DNA from: Henricia sp. BOLD:AAB3569
Taxonomy: Eukaryota; Echinodermata; Asteroidea; Spinulosida; Echinasteridae
Length of the DNA: 64,000 nt
NCBI GenBank assembly: GCA_037783545.1
Contig: JBBELK010000388.1
Coordinates: forward strand, 434,001 to 498,000
Reading direction: 5' to 3'
Positions 18,991 to 28,575 of the stretch are shown here, piece after piece. How positions within the stretch are numbered: the stretch's first letter is position 1; each line of letters starts with the position of its first letter. A program made the position numbers and the translations under genes. A model generated the notes under the pieces. That model did not search any database. It was not told where the DNA came from and saw only the letters and a list, made by a program, of their open reading frames with translations.

Positions 18991-19225
18991 GGGTCTTTCT
19001 ATAAATTAGGGGTCTAATTTTGGTGTCCCCCGTTACATTTTACATCTTGTTTTTGTAAATTCAGGACACATTCTCTAAATACTCAAAGCGTTTGTACCTA
19101 AAGTACAATTCATACAAAATGGTTTAAAAGCCATTTTAATAATTTGTGTACGAAAAATAACATATCAGGTGCAACGGGGGACAATAAATGTCACACTTTT
19201 AGACCCCTAATTTATAGAAAGACCC
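18991..19225. mobile_element. 235-bp MITE, GGGTCTTTCTATAAATTAGG ends
   Basis: Left GGGTCTTTCTATAAATTAGG then GGTCTAA; right is the same reversed and complemented ending GAAAGACCC. Inner arms also share TGTCCCCCGTT after a small gap. Noncoding and nested in the 5.9-kb element. Confidence 0.75.
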
Positions 19226-20173
19226 TTTGTGCCATTTTTGTGGGTCTTGAATGAGACTGCAGTTAAAGGGGCTATGTCACGGTTTGCGCATGCTAACTTT
19301 TCCAAATTTGTCACCGGGTTTTGCATAAATCCTATTCAATATTTGCCATCCCTTATAATTCTTTAGTAATTTTGGCAGTGGTGTACTCGTCAACGTCCAG
19401 GATGTCCTGATGCATTACTTTTTACTTGAAATCGCACTGTTTGCCGTATTTTTAAGTCGCCAAACATCGACATCACCAGATGTGCGGCCGTCGTTAAAAA
19501 GAGAGTTTTTTCATCCCATCAAAAAACTCGACAAAACATGACAGAAACGGCATCGAATGATATAAATGACGTGGTTGGATATACAGTAATTTGTTTAACC
19601 TTGTTTTCCATCAAAACTGACGTGCTTATTTGGTCCCGACAGCAATTTTACAGCATATTTTCTGTCCTTGGAAAGACACCGTGGCCGCCACCGCTGTACG
19701 ATTTTGTTTTCCAGACACTGAAACTTACATCCACATCTGGAGACGAACACAAACTTACACCGACTTAAATCTGGTGTATATACCTTGGCATGGGTCCTCG
19801 CTTCACTGCTAAGCTGTTTTCCAGTGGACGAGGATGGAGTGGTGGGTCTGAATTATAGCTACGGTACATCACACCTAGAAATTTGCAAATGCCTATTTCG
19901 TCTTAAAATGCGCACTACTCACTCGTCTGTCATATCTCGGTAGTCAACCACGAAAAAGCAATAACGTCCAAATGAAATGTTTCGCACAAAACGTCCGATC
20001 TCGACCAAATCTTGGGACGATCTGCTATGCGTGTTCCTGATACTTCAAATCCATTAATTCGAGTGCACCGGCGCATATTATTTATTAGGCAGGCTCCCGT
20101 ATCCAAACTCGCCGTTGAACCGGCCAACTCGACCATTGTGCCAATTCAACCATTTACCAACTCGACCGTTGTG
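19226..20173. other. Interior of the 5.9-kb element, no gene recognised
   Basis: Contains AAAGGGGCTATGTCACGGTT at 19265, a phrase that looks like a repeat end, and a 76-codon frame at 19538-19768 without known motifs. Near 20105-20165 AACTCGACC words begin. Confidence 0.4.
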
Positions 20174-20415
20174 CATTGAGTACCACAGCAGTCGAGTTGG
20201 TTCGAGTCGAGTTGGTGATGGTAAACGGTCGAGTTAGTCGTGGCAACCGAATTATTGGAATCTTTAGGTTGGGAAACCAGACAATAGCAGTGCGCCACCT
20301 AACGGCCGCGAAGGGTATGTCTGGTTTCCCAACCTAAAGATTCCAATCATTCGGTTGCAACGACTAGCTAACTCGACCGTTTACCATCACCAACTCGACT
20401 GCTGTGGTACTCAAT
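20174..20415. repeat. Near-perfect 242-bp palindrome
   Basis: Left arm CATTGAGTACCACAGCAGTC through GGAATCTTTAGGTTGGGAAA; right arm is its complement, ending GTGGTACTCAATG. Arms exceed 100 bp with a 36-bp centre (ATAGCAGTGCGCCACCTAAC...). The left arm has a 15-bp duplication of TTCGAGTCGAGTTGG. Could be a MITE or a replication-born foldback. Confidence 0.8.
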
Positions 20416-22454
20416 GAGGGGCAGATCCAGGATTTTAAAAAGGGGGGAGCGTGAAATTTTTAAGCATGAAATGCTGATAATGAAATAGCGAGCGCGTACC
20501 GCGTAGCCCTAACGGCTTCTAGATAGATTCTAGATGCTCTGTGGTGCAACATTTAACCACTTTAAGCAGGAAAAGTGCGCACAAAAAGTGCTACGGTTTG
20601 CACGTGGTACATGTATACCGTACAAATCAAATGCATGCACACCGCATGTTCGGACAGTAGCACCGCGGATTCCATTCAGTTTCCCAGGTCAATTTCATCA
20701 CACCAAAGCCGTTATCTTGATCATTACGACAAATAAATCTTGTTAAGAGAGCTAGTTAGTTTGAAGATTTTTAAAAAATACATACTTTATAAAGAAAGCT
20801 AGCTGCACGTGCGTGATCACTTTCAACCCACACTGCCGGTAATACTTGCCGAACCCATGTTCGGTTAGAAATTTTCGAACTTTTACCGAACCGAACCCGA
20901 ACTTCGTTGCCGACAGACCAGTAGATAATCCAACAGTACGATAAATAGAGTGATGAGTAGTACGCATTTTCAAACGATATAGGTATTCGTAAGTTTCTAG
21001 GTGTGATGTACCGTGGCTAGGTCTGGATGGCCCTTGGTTAGTGTACGTGTGTGTGTACGTACCTATATAGGGTGCAGGTCAACTCGACCGTTTTCCAACT
21101 GGACTCGAACCAATTCGACCGTTGTGCGTTTAACCGGAGAAGTCAACTCGACCGTTGTACTAACTCGACTGTTGTCCAACTCGGTATTTTTTGAGTTTAT
21201 GCCACAACACGAATTTAAGAAACCATAATGGATTTGTTTTTTATATACATTGAACACGGATGTACTGTGGGTGAATTTATATACAGGGGAATCGATAGCT
21301 TATTCAATTCTAAGATATATACTTAATTTCCACTGACACTTCCGTCACAAATGTTGCATTTCTGAGTATAAAATGACTGCATAAAGTGATGCACAAAATG
21401 ACGCGGCGAGCGGTCTGTGCATAAGCGCGACAACAGAGGGCGCTGCGGGCGCGTGTGAATAGTTATCTTGTGCACCAACTGAAGGCAATTTTTAAAGAAG
21501 AAAACATGATTTTTCTACAGAAAAGCAACATTTGCGACAAAAGTGCAAGTGGGGAGTATATCTTAAAATTACATTATGTGTTGATTCCAGGAGGTAATTT
21601 ACTTAAAATCTTTGTTCAATGTATACGAAAAAATACCAAAATAATTATTGGAATCGATAGCTTGGACGATTTTAGAATTGGAATACTTACACGCATTTCC
21701 GTCGCAAAGGCTTAGTTTTAGAGAAAAATCACGAAAATAATATAGCATATGATTGCACGCAAAGCAGCCGGCCAGAAACTAAACGGATCATCACGCGCAC
21801 GCCCTCTTTCTTCGCTCGCTTCACACACGCAGTTCGCAGCAGTTTCACACACATTTGTATGGAGGCAAACGTGGAAAAAAATAATAAATTGTCATGGAAA
21901 TGCAACATTTGCGACAGAAATGTCAATGGAAAAGGGATTTCAAAATCATCAAAGATATATCGATTCCAATATTCCAAATAATTTTAGTTGTGGCATAAAC
22001 TAAAAAATACTTCCAACTCGACCGTTGTCCAATGTTCAACAGGAAACTAAGTTTGCGGCACGAGGTTGCAAGGTGAAAGCGATGTCGCATCATCAGCGAA
22101 AGTGACATAAATATAACGTCAAATATTTCCCTGTAAACCTTTGCGCAAGCTGAATTTGCTGAAACTAATTGAACTTTCTGCAATTTCACGGCACGAAAAA
22201 TTTTGCTTTCGCGTTTTTCTGCAACGTGTAAACATCTTTGCACGCCCGCGTATATAGGGGTGCCATCGGTTTGTGCACGTTTCGGCGCAATGCGCGTGAT
22301 TCAGCCCATTATCTGCATGGCAAATCGGCCATCGTACATGCAGGTAAAACCCGTATCAGGTTTTACAGCTGATTATTCATTTTTGTACAAAAGGTAAATA
22401 TCCGTGCTTGGTAAATCGCTGCGAGAAAGTCACAACTCACAAACGTGGAAGGAG
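20416..22454. other. Interior of the 5.9-kb element, no gene recognised
   Basis: Low-similarity DNA with more AACTCGACCGTT words at 21080-21185 and 22013-22030. Several frames of 60-106 codons occur on both strands, none with recognisable domains or matching codon pattern. Confidence 0.4.
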
Positions 22455-22640
22455 TAGTGAGCACAGCGCTCGAGTTGGTTCAGGTCGAGTTGGCAAACGG
22501 TCGAGTTGACTCTACGTTGAAGTCGAGTTGGTTCAACGGTCGAGCTGGTACAACGGTCGAGTTGCTGGTACAACGTATGGTCGAGTTGGTCCGAATCGAG
22601 TTGGCAAACGGTCGAGTTGGCAAACGGTCGAGTTGACTGT
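22455..22640 (+). repeat. Cluster of GGTCGAGTTGG motifs
   Basis: About ten GTCGAGTTGG-like words in 185 bp, mostly preceded by CAAACG or CAACG (CAAACGGTCGAGTTGG). Spacing is irregular, roughly 15-26 bp. The same word occurs in inverse orientation at 20105-20165, 20360-20400 and 21080-21185 inside the same element. Short T-rich and CA-rich sequence to 23400 holds no gene that I recognise. Confidence 0.7.
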
Positions 22641-23399
22641 AAACCCGTATATATACCGGTACCGGTACATGTACGTGCAGAATGCACGCTTTGCTACACA
22701 AGAAACAAAGGATTCTGCTGCTGTCATTTGAGCAAATATCCACAAAATAATGTATAAATAATTTCAGTTTTATGCAATTATTACACATAATACCAACATA
22801 TTGTAAGAATAATGGCTGATGGAGATGATTCAGGCATGATTCAGGTGAGAGGATTCGGCAAATTTTGAATGACCCACTTCTAAACTGTACACACTTTGAC
22901 AGAATATAATGTAAGTAGTCTGGTGCTGTATACATACACATACTAATTTGTTAAATGTTGGTGTTAGGCACCAGACGAAAGAGTATAGACTGGTTCCCGG
23001 TCTATACAAAACTTGACCAGTAACAAGGTGCATGTCATAGGAAATTGGAAATGTTATACTTTAATTTGGCATAATTTTTTTGTTTTATTGAGATGTGTTT
23101 TGGGGAAGAGTTGATATGTTGATCATGCAGATTTGTTTGGGTAAGTGCAGTTTTGGTAGAAAAACCTCAAAATTAGGAGAGAGAAAATTTAAAGATTTTG
23201 TAACTGAAACACTTTATTTTTGTTCAGCCTGTTTATGTGTTTTGTACACAAGGTCATCTGATGAAGCCATGATCAACTATTCTTTTTTTTTCAGAAAAAA
23301 CTACAGCTCAAAAGATTGTGAATAACTCTGACAAGCAGATTTTCCCAAAAACATTAATTGCTGGACAAATCTTAGAGACGAAGCTTCAAAATTAACTTA

Positions 23400-23850
23400 A
23401 ATTCTATAGAAGTGTTCTATAGAAACATATAGACGTACAAAGATCTGCTATAGAATTGTTCTATAGAATTCTATAGACAAAAATCGTTCTCTATAGTCTA
23501 TAGACAATCTCAAAAAGGTTCTATAGAGGAGTGTCAAATTTTTCTATAGACGTTCTATATAATTCTATAGAAAAAATCATTATCGATAGTCTATAGACAA
23601 TCTCAAGAATATTCTATAGAGGAGTGTCAAAGTGTTCTATAGAATTCTATAGAAAAAATCGATCTCTATAGACTATAGACAATCTGAAAAAGGTTCTATA
23701 GAGGTGTATCAAAGTTTGCTATAGAAGTTCTATAATATTCTATAGATATAATGATTTTCTATAGACGATCCAAAAAAGTTCTATAGAAAAGTGGCAATTC
23801 TATAGAGTTCTATAGAACTATATAAAGCGTTCTATAGAATTCTATAGAAC
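23400..23850. repeat. CTATAG-rich subterminal repeat
   Basis: Dense TTCTATAGAA palindromes in imperfect units of about 115 bp (GTTCTATAGAGGAGTGTCAAA recurring near 23518, 23615 and 23695). It mirrors the left subterminal zone of the 5.9-kb element. Confidence 0.8.
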
Positions 23851-23934
23851 TTTTTTGTAAGGGTCAGAATCATGTATGGGTCTATTTCGAGCCCAAAATA
23901 GCCCAACAAAGCCGGTGTGTTCCTTTGACTGGGG

Positions 23935-24640
23935 AAGACAGCGGCAAAGCTGACGTTTTAACTTCCCCTGTGACTAGATATTGCCAGAACGTGTTTACAC
24001 GTCCTCTGGCATCAAGTGGTTAACTGACTCCCTTCATTTATCCTACAGCCTATAACGTCAAAAGAGATTTATCGACCAACATATCCGTTTTTATCAGTAA
24101 TGCATTCTAATTACCAATATGCTTGTCAATCTAAATTAAGCCTAACCTCAATAACTGTAGAAAGCACTGACAACCTATTTACTCATTAAACAACTTTGCC
24201 TTCTACTGAAAGCCTTTTATGTCATGTACATGTACCTCTGTGAAAGCAATGCAATAACTGCTGTATTAGCGTCAGTTGGTGTCGTTGTGGGAGTCTTTTA
24301 GCGAGTGTTTCAGTTTTATATCGGTCCGAGTGTGGAAAAGCCTCGGAATTTCTGCATGTATCATCAGTGCAATATTATTTTCGATTCGTCGATACACTTG
24401 GCAATTAATGGATTTGAAATTGTCATCGAAAGCGAGGGTCTCGGTGCTTTCTTTTGTGGTAAAAACACGCGTGACGTAAACACAACGAGGCTGCCAGTGC
24501 TAGTTTGAAATTTGTAAATTAATGAATATTGCAACTGCTACATCAGGAGTGACTGAATTGTCTTCAGGATTGATAAAACTATCAACATCCTAAACTCGAT
24601 CAACAGCACATTATTTTTCAAGTTCATCTTCAGATTAGAA
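23935..24640 (+). promoter_or_regulatory. Receptor 5' leader/promoter region
   Basis: Conserved leader of the receptor at 24641. Distal part matches 34750-35100 (GACTCCCTTCATTTATCCTA, TAAGCCTAACCTCAATAACT). The proximal part carries TGACGTAA at 24472-24479, 169 bp before the ATG, then CTGCCAGTGCTAGTTTGAAA and TCAGGAGTGACTGAATTGTC. Confidence 0.7.
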
Positions 24641-25552
24641 ATGGCAACAATATTGACTCCCGCTACTAATGACACGGTGTTCATCGAAGACGCCACACAG
24701 ATGACAGTACGCATTTTTCTTGCTGTTTTAGCAACTGTCGAAGTTACACTGATTTTTGTGCTGAACCCACTGATGCTTGTTGCGCTGCACCGTGTCACCG
24801 ATATTCAGCCAACAACGCGAGTATTTATGACATCATTGACCGTTTCGGATCTTATAACGGGGTTTTCCTGGATTTTAAGACTACCATTCCTCTACATTGG
24901 TTCATGGCCACTGGGTAAATTCATGTGTGCAACGAACGGCATGCTGGGATTCTTAGCACGGGGGTTGAGTGTGTACTCCATATTCCTACTAACCGTTGAT
25001 TGCTACATCGCTATTTCGCACCCATTACGATATTCAGAATGGATGACAGTGAACAGGTCAAAAATCATTGTTTGTATCACATGGGCTGTGCTGGTCGCTG
25101 TGGGTATTGGCATTTTTGGAATTTATCATCCACAAAATATTTGGGAACAAGGGCCGATCAAGATATGCAAGTGGGATAATGACTGGCGAAAATTCATTCC
25201 TATATTGTCATTAGTACTTCTGTTCATTATTATATCAATCTTTTACACACATATTTACGTAATTTCTCGTCACCATGTGTCTCGTATCGCAGCTAAGGAT
25301 CAGGCAGGACAAAGGGTGCCACGACAAATTGTGAACCGTTCGACCACCACGATCGCGATCATCACAGGCACGTTAATCGTAACGTGGATTCCGCCAGCTG
25401 CGTTGTTAATGGCACTCACAATTGGATTAACTTTCGGAATTTACAACCAACATTTAGCACTATATGCGGCAGATGCTTTGTTAATGGCCAATAGTTGGCT
25501 GAACGTCATTATTTACTGTTTTCGCAACAGTGAGTTACGTCATGTGGTTTGA
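24641..25552 (+). pseudogene. Class A GPCR with DCY instead of DRY and a lost tail
   Basis: 303 codons from MATILTPATNDTVFIEDATQ. Full 7TM core of the KICKW ECL2 class (HPQNIWEQGPIKICKWDNDW). Two lesions: the TM3 motif reads VDCYIAISHP (codon TGC at about 24999), removing the R3.50 that contacts G proteins; and TGA after RHVV at 25550 removes about 17 tail residues present in the paralogues, whose reading continues in the following bases. TM7 NSWLNVIIYCF intact. It could still fold and reach the membrane but is unlikely to signal normally; early pseudogene is the simplest view. Leader and CRE-like site are intact. Confidence 0.85.
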
Positions 25553-25960
25553 GATATAATTGCAACTTTTTTTCAAAGGGTTTTTCAGGGAAGCGCACAA
25601 TGAACACGATTACAGTTATAAAGGTCGTTCTTGTAAAGGTTTCTTATAAACCTTTTTTTTCAGCTCTGTCTAAGGAAAGAGCAACTTGTTAAGTTTGAAC
25701 AATTTTGGCCGAAAAAACTAAGTGATTAAAAAAGGGGGAGAAATTGCCAAGTGAAGGTACTTTTTTGTTAAATTGTTTGCAAATGAATTTTGTTTACCAT
25801 GCATTTAACAGAAAATACATTCATGGATTTTTCAAGTTTTCTGAAGTATTACTGCATCTAAAATCATAATCTATGTGGCTGTAAATTCTACAAGGCAGTT
25901 TATCAATATTATTTTTAAAGTGTAAGGCTGTTCTTGGAATTCGTAACAAAAGCTAAGCAC
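25553..25960 (+). repeat. Receptor 3' flank, type A
   Basis: Same sequence as 36262-36580 and the complement of 3991-4322, starting with the remnant coding tail that follows the premature stop. 25961-26121 holds nothing I recognise. Confidence 0.75.
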
Positions 25961-26121
25961 GTTTCAGCCCTAAATAGTGCTATAAATACCATAACTTTTC
26001 TGCAACATCAAGCAAGCTTATTCAGCTAACACTTTAGCAGCGCCATGAAATTGGCCCTCGATTTTAAAGGATCGTTTCCAGATCACACTTTTGAGCGCCC
26101 TATTTTTCCTATACCAACTGT

Positions 26122-26190
26122 GCCTTATAGCTGAGCTGGTAGAGCATCTGCCTAGTGAGTCTGGTACTCGGGTTCGACTTCCGATAAGGC
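26122..26190 (+). tRNA. tRNA-like sequence (Thr-like loop), probably a pseudogene or SINE head
   Basis: Acceptor GCCTTAT pairs with ATAAGGC. The A box TAGCTGAGCTGG fits the consensus exactly. The T-arm TCGGG-TTCGACT-TCCGA folds with one G-T pair. The anticodon loop CTAGTGA would read Thr (AGT), but its stem TCTGC/GTCTG does not pair and the molecule is 69 nt, one or more bases short. A truncated inverted copy lies at 26414-26462, and the trailing CCCTT(A/T)(C/T)GATTTTTCTCT is shared, so it is more likely repeat-derived than a working tRNA. Confidence 0.45.
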
Positions 26191-26413
26191 CCTTACGATT
26201 TTTCTCTCATATCTAGTTTGGTTGTTTCATTTCAATGGTGATCAGGCACCATGTTGTGTTCGTCCAATACCATGTTATTTGTCATATTTATCTATTGAAT
26301 TACCATACTTTTTTCGCGCTCTCAACCTGTATATTTTAAGGATATCGTAAAAAAAACATCTATGTTTTGTAAACTAATTTATCCGGACGTAGGAATAGAG
26401 AAAAATCATAAGG

Positions 26414-26462
26414 GCCTTATCGGGATTTAAACCTGAGACCCTTGACTCACCAGGCAGACGCT
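26414..26462 (-). repeat. Inverted, truncated copy of the tRNA-like sequence
   Basis: On the minus strand: GCGTCTGCCTGGTGAGTC, then a T-arm CTCAGGTTTAAATCCCG, then ATAAGGC and the shared trailer. The acceptor 5' strand and D-arm are missing. Together with 26122-26190 it forms an inverted pair about 220 bp apart. Confidence 0.55.
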
Positions 26463-26699
26463 TAAACATTTGAAGTACTTCAAAAATATGATTGTTACAA
26501 CTGCATATTTGGTATCAAATTAAAGAGCATTATTTTTCATTTGATGGGTCTTGCGGGGATTTTGAAAGGTGTTTACAATAAAATATTCTTAAAAATGAGG
26601 ATTTTGTCAAATTTTATTTTGAAAACTTGAAATATAGCCCACACAACTTTCAAAACGGACATAATATTTATCTTGCATTTTTTTTTTATAAACGCGTGT

Positions 26700-27055
26700 T
26701 GCTTAACCACTCAATCGTCGAACTGGCTGGTGTTGAACCATGGCCAGTTCAACAGTGGCCAGTTCAGTGGTCGAGTGCTAATAAGACCTTTGCCTAATAT
26801 GCACGAGGTTGTGGGTTCGAGTCCCACCCGAGCACGCTAAAGTGAAGCATGCTAATCAAGTTACATTGGGAAGGGCTAAACAAACATGATAATTAACATT
26901 CTTTCTCCCCAAAGCGAACTAAATAACCTTTTATTTGATATAGCAGTTGATAGAAGTTTTCAAATAGTAAATTAGTCAACTTGTTCGGTTCTAATAATGC
27001 ATTGTGTAAAAGGCTCCCTCTTTCATAGCTACTTTGAAAACCTGTTCATTTCTCA
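26700..27055 (+). repeat. tRNA-derived SINE-like repeat with tail
   Basis: Most complete copy: CTTAACCACTCAATCGTCGA, a foldback of CCAGTTC words, GTGGTCGAGTGC, AAGACCTTTGCCTAATATGC, T-arm GTGGGTTCGAGTCCCAC, CGAGCACGCT, then a tail that includes TTTTATTTGATATAGCAGTT and ends after TTCGGTTCTAATAATGCATT. In the best copies the anticodon loop reads CTAATAT (AAT, Ile-like). 27056-27503 matches 36841-37143 and is part of the duplicated unit without a gene. Confidence 0.65.
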
Positions 27056-27503
27056 GTTTAAGCACTCACTACATGTATTGCCTTGCATTTTATGGAGCTC
27101 TGAAAGTGCCATTCGACCTGTGAAAATCTTGAGATAATTGATCGCAGGATGACAACATTCAGTGTAAAATTGCGTCATCCCTTAACAATTAGAGAAGTTT
27201 AACAAGCTGACGGATATGTGTACGCATACGTTTAGCTATATATCCATAACTGTGGTTTTGCAACTCCCAAACTACAGGCTGCTAGCTAAAAGGAGTCTAT
27301 TTCCGACAGCGGGTAGCTACACAGGCACAACACGGCTTTAATACTAATTTTGCTTTCAATCCAAAGCTTTGAAATGCACACAAAGTTCGTGGATATTCAA
27401 AATTCATACTCTTTTCAACCATATACATGTACCTGTTTACGTAAACACAATAAAAAAAAAACGAGGAAAAACACTAGAAATCTGACATTTCACCATACGT
27501 TTT

Positions 27504-27735
27504 AGAGCTCACACATAGCGAGCTCGACATCCTTGCTGTGCAAACGCGTAGCAGATATCGACTTGCGCATGACGTGATAAATTATCTCGGGATGTTGTCA
27601 TCCTACATTCTGGATGTCGTCTTCTTGAGATAATTATCACTGGATGACGACATTTTGCACCGAATATGTTGTCGTCATGCGATAAATTTTTTCTGGATCT
27701 CAAAACATCAGATGGCACGTCCAGATCTCCGTAGC
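27504..27735 (-). repeat. Dispersed repeat with ATGACGACAT motifs, copy 2
   Basis: Reverse complement of the element at 14905-15118, starting GAGCTCACACATAGCGAGCT. Contains GGATGACGACATTTTGCACC and GAGATAATTATCACTGG. 27736-27944 is duplicated-unit spacer. Confidence 0.65.
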
Positions 27736-27944
27736 TTTCAGATAGATAAAAGTAATAAACAAATTCATCAGTATAGAATCCTAAGTTGTTTGCTGAGTAA
27801 ATACATGTACATGTACATTATATTGGTAGTGATTACTTTATTAAAGTAAGGATGAAGTGTGACATCGGTTTCCAGGGTAACTGTGTCTAAACATTCGCTG
27901 GTAATCTCAAATTTTGTCCAGTAATATTTTTTTACTGGTTTTAG

Positions 27945-28575
27945 TGGAGACCTAGTAACCTTGGCAACACACAAAGGGATGTTTCAATTTACACCATGGT
28001 CAATCAATATATTGGTGATGTGAGGGATACAAGGGAGTTGATTCATTGCCGATTCCAGTTTGTGTCTTTTTGGGAGTTGTTCAAAGTGTTTCAGTTTCAT
28101 CTCGGTCTAAGTGTGAAAAAGAATTATCATTTCTAATTGAATAGTCAGGGCAAAACTTGGCAATCTATTAATATCTGAACTGCCAGATCATCTATCATGT
28201 GCACGATCAACAGGACGTTAGTTTCAGCAGTTAGTGTCGTTGTGGGAGTCTTTCAGCGAGTGTTTCAGTTTCATCTCTGTCCGAGTGTTGAAAAGCACGA
28301 GAATTTCTGCATATATCATCACCGCAATATTCTGTTTGAATTGATGGATTTGAAATTGTCATCGAAAACAAGGGTCTCTGTGCTTTCTTTTGTGATAAAA
28401 AGACGTGTGACGTAACACGATGAGGCTGCCAGTGCTAGTTTGAAATTTGTAAATTGATGAATATTGCAACTGCTACATCAGGAGTGACTGAATAGTCTTC
28501 AGGATTAATAAAACTATCAACATCCTAAACTCGATCAACAGCACATTATTTTGCAAGTTCATCTTCAGATTAGAA
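27945..28575 (+). promoter_or_regulatory. Receptor 5' leader/promoter region
   Basis: Conserved leader of the intact receptor at 28576. TGACGTAA at 28408-28415 is 168 bp before the ATG. The order of blocks is the same as in other units: GGCAACACACAAAGGGATGT, GTTTCAGTTTCATCTCGGTC, GAGAATTTCTGCATATATCA, CRE-like site, proximal 130 bp. Confidence 0.72.

Larger units (their letters stand above)
17945..23863. mobile_element. Unclassified 5.9-kb element with inverted CCCTTACAAAAAAG ends
   Basis: The left end is CCCTTACAAAAAAGTTCTAT followed by AGAATTCTATA. The right end (23833-23863) is the same on the other strand for about 30 bp. Both subterminal zones are full of CTATAG words: 17957-18868 inside the left end and 23400-23850 inside the right. 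The interior holds at least two foldbacks and a cluster of TCGAGTTGG motifs. No open frame over about 90 codons and no transposase motif is seen, so it would be non-autonomous. A target duplication is not clear. I cannot place it in a superfamily. Confidence 0.6.

Noticed and set aside
19538..19768. 76-codon frame starting MTETASNDINDVV
   Set aside because: No recognisable domain, no codon bias evidence, and inside noncoding element DNA.
21455..22243. Frames of 80-106 codons on both strands inside the 5.9-kb element
   Set aside because: No motif of transposase, reverse transcriptase or capsid; overlapping frames on both strands are typical of chance.
23400..23850. CTATAG palindromes as a restriction or methylation system signal
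   Set aside because: No enzyme genes nearby; the words are part of degenerate subterminal repeats of the 5.9-kb element.
26122..26190. Functional tRNA-Thr gene
   Set aside because: The anticodon stem does not pair and length is short; kept only as a tRNA-like feature with low confidence.
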